DNA of 64,000 nucleotides, from positions 1-64,000 of the forward strand of contig CAZNDH010000011.1 in NCBI GenBank assembly GCA_964571765.1. The letters run 5' to 3'. Below the pieces are notes generated by a model. The model did not search any database. It saw only the letters and a list, made by a program, of their open reading frames with translations, and was not told the DNA's origin. The position numbers and the translations under genes were made by a program. The first letter of the stretch is position 1. Every line of letters starts with the position of its first letter. Of the stretch, positions 58,162 through 64,000 are shown one piece after another. This stretch comes from ZC4RG35 sp964571765 (GTDB taxonomy: Bacteria; Actinomycetota; Acidimicrobiia; Spongiisociales; ZC4RG35).

Positions 58162-59967
58162 TCACCCGATGCCCAACCGCTCCTCGGCTTGGTCCAACGT
58201 CTGGCCACCCCGGACGACCGGGGCGAACAGGTCCCCATACCGGACCAAACGGTCCCAGAGATTGGAGAGGGTGACGTCCCCGTTGGCCAGGGTTCCCACC
58301 TCATCCCAGGTGAGCGGAGCCGAGATCGGGGCCCCCGGTCGGGGACGCACCGAGTAGGGACCGGCAACGGTCTGGCCGAAGGCGTTGCGGTTGTGATCGA
58401 TGAACACCTTCCCCTTCCGCCGAGGCTTGTCCCACTCCATGGTGATTTCGTCGGGATTGGCCGCGGCCAGGTATTCACCGACCTCACCGACGAAGCGCCG
58501 CACCCGCGAGTAGTCGTGGACCGGGTCGAGGGGAACGTAAACGTGGAGTCCACGAGACCCCGAAAGCTTGGGATAGCCGACGAGACCAAGCTGGCCCAAT
58601 GCCACCTGGAGCAGCCGGGCGGCGGAGACCACCTGCTCCCAGGTCGATCCTTCCGAGGGGTCGAAGTCGAAGATGGCGTAATCAGGATGGTCTAGGGATT
58701 CGGCTCGGGAGTGGAAGGGATGAACTTCGATGCATCCCATGTTGGCGAACCACATCAGTGCCTCGGGGGAGTCGGCGAGCAGGAAGTCGATGATTCCCCC
58801 CTGGCTGTCCGAGGGGACAGGCGCGGTCCTCATCCACGAGGGCTGATGGCCTGGAGCCCTCTTCTCGTAGAAGGAGCCGCTGGCGATCCCGTCGGGGTAA
58901 CGCGACATCGACATCGGGCGGTCGGAGAGGTGGGGCAGCAGCATCGGGGCAACCGAGAAGTAGTACTGGATCAGGTCTCCCTTGGTGTACTCCTCGTCGG
59001 GGAAGAACACCTTGTCCACGTTGGACAGGGTGATCGGGCGGTCTACCCCACGGGGCACGAAGCGCTCCCCGTCCTTGTCCACCGTCAAGGGCGAGGGGAA
59101 ATCAACGGTCGCGGTGGCGAGTCTCCTGCCACCCCCGGCCGCTGACCTGTCGAGGTGCTCCCTGACCTCATCCCAGATCAGATCGTGGCTGGGAGCGTCG
59201 CGGGCCTCGGAGATCAGCACCATCGACATCCCCGACTCGAGGACGGCGTCGACCAACGGGCCCACCCTCAGGGTCCCTTCACCGTAGGGGACGTGTCGGA
59301 TCTCCCCGCTCTTGCCGAACTCGTTGTCCGAGAACTGGACCTGGAGTGGAGAGACCACCCACCCGGGGAAGTGGGCGGCGACGAAGTCGAGGACCGAGCG
59401 GAATGCCTCCTTCGAGGTGAGGCCACCCTGGGTCATGGCATGGATGTGTGCCCAGTCGACCACCGGCCGGACGAAGCCATACTCAGATGCCAGCTGGGCG
59501 ATGTCGCCCAGGCTGCCGAAGGATCGGGCGTTGCCCGCGGTCTCCAGGCCGAGCCCCACCCCGAGTGCCTCCACCCTGGGAGCGACGGCATCGAGACGCG
59601 AGCGAATCCGGTCCATCAGGACCCCAGGATCTTCCTCGTATGTCGAACCGAAGTGGGCCACGATCACGGGAGCCCCCAGTGCCCGACCCAGCTTCATGGT
59701 GTGCTCGATGGCCGCCAGAGACTGCTTGCCCCGATCCTCCTCCGGAATGGTGAGGCCGGCGAAATAGGGGGCATGCACTGAGAGCCTCAGGTCACGCTCG
59801 GTGGCCAGCTCTCCAAACTCCTCGCAGCGCTTCTCCTTCCAGGGGAAGTCTTTGGTGAAGGGGAGCTCCAGAGCGCGGTGCCCCTTCTCCACCAGACCGT
59901 CGAGGAAGTCGGCGTCGGACACGCCGTCGGGTGGGAGGTCGGAGATACCGAATCGGATGCCGCTCAT
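58162..59967 (-). CDS. Fusion of endonuclease IV-like barrel and LigD-type polymerase domain
   Basis: A 601-residue two-domain protein. Residues 1-270 are an Xyl-isomerase/Nfo-type barrel keeping most metal ligands: His in LRLSVHAPYFAGL and VIVAHFGSTYEE, Glu in GLGLETAGNARSFG, Asp and His in VVDWAHIHAM, His in GEIRHVPYGEG, and Glu in LISEARD. The His of the usual HLND block reads Gln (LQVQFSD). Residues ~305-601 are an archaeo-eukaryotic primase-polymerase domain as in LigD: SNVDKVFFPDEEYTKGDLIQ, catalytic Asp pair in AIFDFDPSEGSTW, SGSRGLHVYVPLDP, and the third Asp in KGKVFIDHNRN. It could incise abasic or damaged ends and fill them in. It follows the epoxide hydrolase-like gene by 7 bp. No Ku or ligase is nearby. 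Confidence 0.9.
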   Translation of the reverse strand: MSGIRFGISDLPPDGVSDADFLDGLVEKGHRALELPFTKDFPWKEKRCEEFGELATERDLRLSVHAPYFAGLTIPEEDRGKQSLAAIEHTMKLGRALGAPVIVAHFGSTYEEDPGVLMDRIRSRLDAVAPRVEALGVGLGLETAGNARSFGSLGDIAQLASEYGFVRPVVDWAHIHAMTQGGLTSKEAFRSVLDFVAAHFPGWVVSPLQVQFSDNEFGKSGEIRHVPYGEGTLRVGPLVDAVLESGMSMVLISEARDAPSHDLIWDEVREHLDRSAAGGGRRLATATVDFPSPLTVDKDGERFVPRGVDRPITLSNVDKVFFPDEEYTKGDLIQYYFSVAPMLLPHLSDRPMSMSRYPDGIASGSFYEKRAPGHQPSWMRTAPVPSDSQGGIIDFLLADSPEALMWFANMGCIEVHPFHSRAESLDHPDYAIFDFDPSEGSTWEQVVSAARLLQVALGQLGLVGYPKLSGSRGLHVYVPLDPVHDYSRVRRFVGEVGEYLAAANPDEITMEWDKPRRKGKVFIDHNRNAFGQTVAGPYSVRPRPGAPISAPLTWDEVGTLANGDVTLSNLWDRLVRYGDLFAPVVRGGQTLDQAEERLGIG

Positions 59968-59974
59968 GTCCCAG

Positions 59975-60820
59975 TCAGTGGGACCCGAGCCAGTCGAGGA
60001 GCAGACCGTTCAGCAGGTCCGGGGCCTCCAGGGGGATCCAGTGGCCCACTCCCTCCAATCGCTCGTAACGCCACTCGCCTTCTACGAAAAGCTCCGACCC
60101 GGTCATCTGCCTCTCGGTGAGGACGACGTCTTCGGTCGACCACACCCCCATCACCGGAACCCCGGAGACCCGGGTGGTCCGTGGTGGTGACAGTAGGGAC
60201 TCGGGGGGCATGTTGGCCCGGTAGATGTTGAGTGCTGCGGTCATGGCACCAGGGCGACTCAAGTCGGCGATCCAATGCTCGATCTCCTCCGATCGTGTCC
60301 ACTTCCGCAGCCAGTACCAATCGTTACCCGACAACCACTCCTCGGCGACACCCTCGAACTGGAAGAGGAGCATGTACCAGCTCTTCTCCCTCTGGGCCAG
60401 GCCGGCTGCGGCGAAGGATCCCGGATGGCCTACGGAAAGCACGGTGAGGCTTCGGGCACGGTCGGGCGCCATCCCTGCCAGGGCCCAGGCAGTGGCGGCT
60501 CCCCAGTCATGACCGACGATATGGGCCTTGTCGGCAGCGACGTCATCGAGGACGGCGAAGAGGTCGCCACAGATCTGGAACATCCCGCATTCGGACACGC
60601 CCACCGACAGATCCGAGCGACCAAAGCCTCTGAGGTCGGGAGCCAACACCCGGTACCCGGCGTCGGCCAGCACCGGCACCTGGTTGCGCCACAACCGGGC
60701 CGAGTCGGGGAACCCGTGGATCATCAACACCGGCTCGCCATCGACAGGCCCGTGATCGGTGACGTTGATGGTGACGCCTCCGACATCGAGGGCCCGGCAC
60801 GACGAGTAGACGTCGAACAT
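59975..60820 (-). CDS. Alpha/beta hydrolase, epoxide hydrolase-like
   Basis: A 281-residue hydrolase. Oxyanion block VLMIHGFPDSARLWRNQ, LAPDLRGFGRSDLS, the nucleophile Asp in IVGHDWGAATAWALAG (Asp-Trp-Gly as in epoxide hydrolases and haloalkane dehalogenases), and the terminal His in LEGVGHWIPLEAPDLLNG. Soluble epoxide hydrolase is the first guess. TACGGT lies six bases before ATG 60820. The LigD-polymerase fusion follows directly in the same direction. Confidence 0.9.
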   Translation of the reverse strand: MFDVYSSCRALDVGGVTINVTDHGPVDGEPVLMIHGFPDSARLWRNQVPVLADAGYRVLAPDLRGFGRSDLSVGVSECGMFQICGDLFAVLDDVAADKAHIVGHDWGAATAWALAGMAPDRARSLTVLSVGHPGSFAAAGLAQREKSWYMLLFQFEGVAEEWLSGNDWYWLRKWTRSEEIEHWIADLSRPGAMTAALNIYRANMPPESLLSPPRTTRVSGVPVMGVWSTEDVVLTERQMTGSELFVEGEWRYERLEGVGHWIPLEAPDLLNGLLLDWLGSH

Positions 60821-60826
60821 GTCCGA

Positions 60827-60832
60827 ACCGTA
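60827..60832 (-). promoter_or_regulatory. Candidate -10 hexamer TACGGT for the epoxide hydrolase-like gene and LigD fusion
   Basis: It ends six bases before ATG 60820 and would drive both genes. Confidence 0.45.
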
Positions 60833-60875
60833 CCTGTTGAGGTTCTCGGGCTTCCGGATAGCCTCAAGGAGGCAG

Positions 60876-61841
60876 ATGAACCGCCAACTCTTCCCTCAAA
60901 ACGTGATCGCGGTGATCTGGGACTTCGACAAGACCCTGATCCCGGGGAACATGCAGGCGCCGCTGTTCCGTCACTACGACATCGACGAGGTGGCTTTCTG
61001 GGCTGAGGTCGATGGGCTCGAGGAGTTCTACCGGAGCCACGGCTCGAAGCTGATCCAGCGAGACCACCTCTACCTGAACCACATTCTCTCCTACGTGCGT
61101 CATGGGCGAATGCCGGGACTGGGCAATGCCCTGCTCCGCCAGCTCGGCACCGAGATCGAGTTCTACACCGGGATGCCCGACTTCCTCGAGCTGCTCCGCA
61201 AGTCGATCGAGGCGCGGCCCCGCTTCGCCGAGCACCAGATCAGGGTGGAGCACTACGTGGTCTCCACGGGTCTCCGCCAGATGATCCTCGGCTCGGCGAT
61301 CGCATCCCAGATCGAGTACGTGTGGGCCTGCGAATTCACCGAGCTGGTGGCCCCGCCGGGCTACGCAGAGCAACAACAGGACCGCCTCTTTTCCCCTGAT
61401 GGCGAGATCCAGCAGCTGATCTACACCATTGACAACACCTCGAAGACCCGGGCCCTGTTCGAGATCAACAAGGGCACCAACAAGAACCCCACCATCGATG
61501 TCAACGCCAAGATCGCCCCCGAGGACCGGCGAGTCCCCTTCCAGAACATGATCTACGTCGCCGACGGCCCCTCCGACGTCCCGGTGTTCTCGATCGTCTC
61601 CGGCAACGGGGGCCGGACCTACGCGGTCTACCGCCCCGGCTCGGAGCGGGAGTTCGCCCAGGCGGCGCGGCTTCTCGAGCAGCGTCGGGTCGACGCCTTC
61701 GGGGAGGCCGACTACTCCGACGGCTCACAGACTGCAATGTGGATCGGACACGCCGCCGAGACCATCGCCGAGCGGATCATCCGCCACCGTGAGGTGGCAC
61801 TCACCGACCGAATGGGCCTCCCCCCGCGCCACGTCGACTGA
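60876..61841 (+). CDS. HAD-superfamily phosphatase-like protein
   Basis: A 321-residue protein. HAD motif I is VIAVIWDFDKTLIPGN (nucleophile Asp and +2 Asp), motif II is probably the Ser/Thr in EHYVVSTGLRQMI, and motif IV is MIYVADGPSDVPVFSIVSG. A large helical cap lies between motifs I and II. The cap and the IDNTSKTRALFEINKGTNKN stretch mark a specific but unnamed subgroup. The substrate is unknown. ATG 60876 is fixed by AAGGAGG four bases upstream, the best ribosome site in the window. Confidence 0.87.
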   Translation: MNRQLFPQNVIAVIWDFDKTLIPGNMQAPLFRHYDIDEVAFWAEVDGLEEFYRSHGSKLIQRDHLYLNHILSYVRHGRMPGLGNALLRQLGTEIEFYTGMPDFLELLRKSIEARPRFAEHQIRVEHYVVSTGLRQMILGSAIASQIEYVWACEFTELVAPPGYAEQQQDRLFSPDGEIQQLIYTIDNTSKTRALFEINKGTNKNPTIDVNAKIAPEDRRVPFQNMIYVADGPSDVPVFSIVSGNGGRTYAVYRPGSEREFAQAARLLEQRRVDAFGEADYSDGSQTAMWIGHAAETIAERIIRHREVALTDRMGLPPRHVD

Positions 61842-61882
61842 CTTCGCGCACCTGGCGGTGACCCGAGGCTCGCCATAGGAAC

Positions 61883-61917
61883 CGGATGGGATTCGCCTTC
61901 TGCCTCGATCCCATCCG
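61883..61917 (+). terminator. Hairpin after the HAD gene
   Basis: CGGATGGGAT (61883-61892) pairs perfectly with ATCCCATCCG (61908-61917) around a 15-base loop, 41 bp after the stop codon. There is no T-run, so it may act as a transcript end or be a relic of the HNH element that follows. Confidence 0.4.
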
Positions 61918-61967
61918 ATCCGGCCATCTAACATGACAGCCTGACCGCGTCCGGACTAGGCAGGGGC

Positions 61968-62435
61968 ATGGTCGACATCCGGGTCGACCTCGCCACGCTG
62001 GCCGGGCTCGACGATCGATCGGCGGAGATCCCGGGCCTGGGACCGGTGATCGCCGACATCGCTCGTCAGGTTGCTGCCACCCATCCCAGGGCCGAGTGGC
62101 GTTTCGGGGTCACCGACGAGCACGGCCATGTGGTCTGCGCCGGGATCACAAGGCGAAGGCCCGATGCCGCACACCTTCGCCTGCTCCAGGCGATCCACCC
62201 GACCTGTGTCTTCCCGGGGTGCCGGATGCCGGCGGTCGACTGTGACATCGACCACAACACGCCCTGGTCAGAGGGCGGTCCGACGACCATCGAGAACACC
62301 ACACCAAAGTGCCGCCACGACCACGACTTGCGCCACCGCGGAGGTTGGCGATACCGGTATCAGAACGGCCGCCACATCTGGACCAGTCCGTTGGGTCACA
62401 TATACGTCACCCGGTGCCGGTCGCCTAGCCGGTGA
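61968..62435 (+). CDS. Truncated HNH endonuclease (C-terminal part of a DUF222/13E12-type protein)
   Basis: A 155-residue open frame that corresponds to only the last third of the usual ~400-residue DUF222-HNH protein. It has LATLAGLDDRSAEIPGLGPV, then TCVFPGCRMPAVDCDIDHNT, PWSEGGPTTIENTTPKCRHD and HDLRHRGGWRYRY, so the Cys-Cys-His-His zinc and HNH residues are intact. The N-terminal DUF222 region is absent upstream. These genes are multi-copy and mobile-element linked in actinobacteria. ATG 61968 is probably an internal Met, and the gene is likely dead or a stand-alone nuclease piece. Confidence 0.78.
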   Translation: MVDIRVDLATLAGLDDRSAEIPGLGPVIADIARQVAATHPRAEWRFGVTDEHGHVVCAGITRRRPDAAHLRLLQAIHPTCVFPGCRMPAVDCDIDHNTPWSEGGPTTIENTTPKCRHDHDLRHRGGWRYRYQNGRHIWTSPLGHIYVTRCRSPSR

Positions 62436-62528
62436 AACCTCCCGTGCTCTCACCGAGGAATAGTGGGGCCTGTACCCTATGTTGGTCGCCTTGTCCGGGC
62501 TCGTGCACAGTTCTCCGGTCCCGGGCTC

Positions 62529-62604
62529 GGGTCTCTAGCTCAATTGGTAGAGCAGCGGGCTTTTAACCCGAAGGTTGTGGGTTCGAGTCCCACGGGACCC
62601 ACCA
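62529..62604 (+). tRNA. tRNA-Lys (anticodon UUU), CCA encoded
   Basis: A 76-base cloverleaf. Acceptor GGGTCTC pairs with GGGACCC (one T-G pair), and A plus CCA follow at 62601-62604. The anticodon loop CTTTTAA (62560-62566) gives anticodon TTT at 62562-62564. The T arm GGGTTCGAGTCCC is canonical. Confidence 0.96.
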
Positions 62605-62650
62605 CATAAGGCCAGGTAAGAGGGGGATTCCTTGGTAACCTAGGCAACGA

Positions 62651-62779
62651 CGCATAGGTGGTCAAGGTCACGTTCGGGTTGGCGTGGCCGAGCATCCTGG
62701 CCACCGCCAGCACCGAGGCCCCCGACGAGATCGCCAGACTGGCCGCATTGTCCCGCAGGTCGTGGACTACGAGGTAGCT
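62651..62779 (-). pseudogene. Tyrosine recombinase (integrase) C-terminal remnant beside tRNA-Lys
   Basis: The minus strand codes VVHDLRDNAASLAISSGASV and LAVARMLGHANPNVTLTTYA, the end of the catalytic domain of phage-type integrases with the second Arg, the His and the Tyr. The rest of the gene is missing upstream, and the frame then runs without a stop toward the tRNA 3' end. This is the scar of an element that once inserted at this tRNA. Confidence 0.8.
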
Positions 62780-62893
62780 TTGGGTCCGCTGTGGTCGCCG
62801 GAGAGCAACCCGGACTTGTCTCCGGCGTAAGCGGGTCTGCTCTAGTCTCATCGGGCAACGAGACGGACTCCTGACCCGACCGGAACACATCCA

Positions 62894-64000
62894 GTGCCCG
62901 ACGCCGGGTCGGGCTACCTCCTCGTAACCTCGCTGGCGGCCCTGGGTGTGGTCTTTGGGGACATTGGGACCAGCCCCCTCTACGCCTTCCGGGAGAGTTT
63001 CGCCGTGGCCGGGGACCTCCCCGTGACGGAGGCCAACGTCTTCGGGATCCTGTCACTCATCTTCTGGTCCCTGGTGTCGGTGGTGGCGATCAAGTACCTG
63101 GCCTTCGTGATGAGGGCCGACAACCACGGCGAGGGGGGCGTCCTCGCCTTGACCGCCCTGGCCGTGCAACCCGAACGAGGCCAACTCGGACGCGCTTCCC
63201 GGGGCCTGCTCGTCCTCGGGGTTTTCGGGACCGCCGTCCTCTACGGCGACGGGATCATCACTCCCGCCATATCCGTCATCTCAGCGGTGGAAGGGCTGAG
63301 CCTGGTGACCTCCGCCTTCGACCCGTTCGTGGTCCCTATCTCGGTGGGGATCGTCATCGCCTTGTTCAGCATCCAGCGTCGGGGTACCGGGCAGGTGGGC
63401 GGGGCGTTCGGGCCGGTGATGGTGGTCTGGTTCGGGGTGATGGCCGTCCTCGGGCTGGGCCAGATCGCCGGCCAGCCCGCCGTCCTCGAGGCGGTCAATC
63501 CGATCCACGGGATCAGGTTCTTCCTGGCCAACCCGGCCCCCGCCTTCCTCTCGCTGGGGGCGGTCTTCCTGGTGGTCACCGGGAGCGAAGCCTTGTATGC
63601 CGACATGGGGCACTTCGGGAGACGCCCCATCAGGCTGGCCTGGTTCGCCGCCGCCTTCCCCGCCCTGCTCCTCAACTACTTCGGACAGGGCGCATTCCTG
63701 ATCGCCGAGCCTGAGGGGATCCACAACCCCTTCTATGCCATGGCTCCCGGTTGGGCTCTGGTGCCCCTGGTGGTCCTGGCCACCATGGCCGCGGTCATCG
63801 CCTCACAGGCGCTCATCTCGGGGGCTTTCAGCCTCACCCAGCAAGCGGTCCAGCTCGGATTCCTACCCCGGATGAGGATCGATCACACCTCGGCCATACA
63901 GTACGGGCAGGTGTACATGGGCACCGTCAACTACGCCCTCATGATCGCCTGCGTGGTCACCATCGTCGGGTTCGGCTCATCCACCAACCTGGCCGCCGCC
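62894..64000 (+). CDS. kup: Kup-family potassium transporter (3' end outside window)
   Basis: At least 369 residues, still open at the window edge. The start region LAALGVVFGDIGTSPLYAFR is the Kup signature. AVLYGDGIITPAISVISAVE, VTGSEALYADMGHFGRRPIR and LNYFGQGAFLIAEPEGIHNP follow, with eight or more hydrophobic helices so far. It imports K+ with H+. GTG 62894 is the first likely start after an in-frame TAG at 62843. The ribosome site is weak. The gene starts only 115 bp from the integrase remnant. Confidence 0.92.
   Translation, partial: MPDAGSGYLLVTSLAALGVVFGDIGTSPLYAFRESFAVAGDLPVTEANVFGILSLIFWSLVSVVAIKYLAFVMRADNHGEGGVLALTALAVQPERGQLGRASRGLLVLGVFGTAVLYGDGIITPAISVISAVEGLSLVTSAFDPFVVPISVGIVIALFSIQRRGTGQVGGAFGPVMVVWFGVMAVLGLGQIAGQPAVLEAVNPIHGIRFFLANPAPAFLSLGAVFLVVTGSEALYADMGHFGRRPIRLAWFAAAFPALLLNYFGQGAFLIAEPEGIHNPFYAMAPGWALVPLVVLATMAAVIASQALISGAFSLTQQAVQLGFLPRMRIDHTSAIQYGQVYMGTVNYALMIACVVTIVGFGSSTNLAAA

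Noticed and set aside
58162..59967. A complete end-joining operon with Ku and ligase
   Set aside because: No Ku-like or ATP-dependent ligase sequence was found in any frame of the neighbouring genes; only the polymerase domain is present.
62540..62650. Protein end reading VGPVGLEPTTFGLK after the integrase remnant
   Set aside because: This is the tRNA-Lys gene translated in the antisense frame, a well-known annotation artefact, not a protein.

Overview
The window is about two-thirds G+C and holds roughly 62 protein genes, three of them partial or truncated. It also has one tRNA, two clearly decayed genes and a small family of intergenic repeats. Several traits point to an actinobacterium, probably of the class Acidimicrobiia or a relative: an F420-type luciferase-like oxidoreductase, a deazaflavin nitroreductase-fold protein, GlnE, a caa3-type oxidase cluster, the ClpS-DUF2017 pair, DUF222/13E12-type HNH remains, many GTG starts, and ATGA/GTGA gene overlaps. 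The phylum is well supported. The class is inference.

Layout. 1-5.9 kb: end of an unknown gene, a membrane molybdopterin oxidoreductase, DNA glycosylase Tag, a YbdK-type carboxylate-amine ligase, an F420 oxidoreductase and a membrane protein. 5.9-13.9 kb (minus strand): ctaB, a thioredoxin-fold lipoprotein, ctaC (with haem c), ctaD, ctaE and ctaF, followed by a class V aminotransferase and serA. 13.9-14.3 kb: a shattered penicillin-acylase gene. 14.3-28.6 kb: housekeeping genes (greA, mgtE, nadE, glnE, DAHP synthase, an M20 hydrolase, a VIT1-type transporter), then an XRE regulator with an operator-rich promoter and a Lys/Ala-rich histone-like protein. 28.7-40.2 kb (minus strand): MocA-like, baeRF-like, DUF2017, clpS, an Hdr-like membrane iron-sulfur protein, YibE/F, proline dehydrogenase, proC, udk, DUF4388 and an HhH-GPD protein. 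40.2-53 kb: acyl-CoA metabolism (thiolase, CoA transferase, two SDR-type genes, MaoC, ferredoxin, and both subunits of a biotin-dependent acyl-CoA carboxylase). 53-64 kb: peroxiredoxin, a flippase-like protein, plsY, P5C dehydrogenase, a HisA-like/VOC fusion, an endonuclease-IV/LigD-polymerase fusion, an epoxide hydrolase-like protein and a HAD protein. It ends with a tRNA-Lys locus flanked by HNH and integrase remnants, and the start of a Kup potassium transporter.

How genes work together. The cta genes make an aa3 oxidase with its own cytochrome c domain, plus haem O synthesis and probably CuA assembly. Proline dehydrogenase (36-37 kb) and P5C dehydrogenase (55-57 kb) complete proline oxidation, although the first is overlapped with the biosynthetic proC. 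ClpS/DUF2017 and the baeRF-like protein sit together and concern protein quality control and ribosomes.

The most notable items are four. One is the single-chain fusion of an AP-endonuclease barrel with a LigD-type polymerase. The second is the HisA-like/VOC fusion with a changed catalytic position. The third is a short degenerate SDR-like gene overlapped with a complete SDR gene. The fourth is a strikingly regular TANNNT hexamer 6-10 bases before the start codon of at least 27 genes, which implies that leaderless transcription is the rule here. No CRISPR array, insertion sequence, rRNA, Ku or DNA ligase gene was found.
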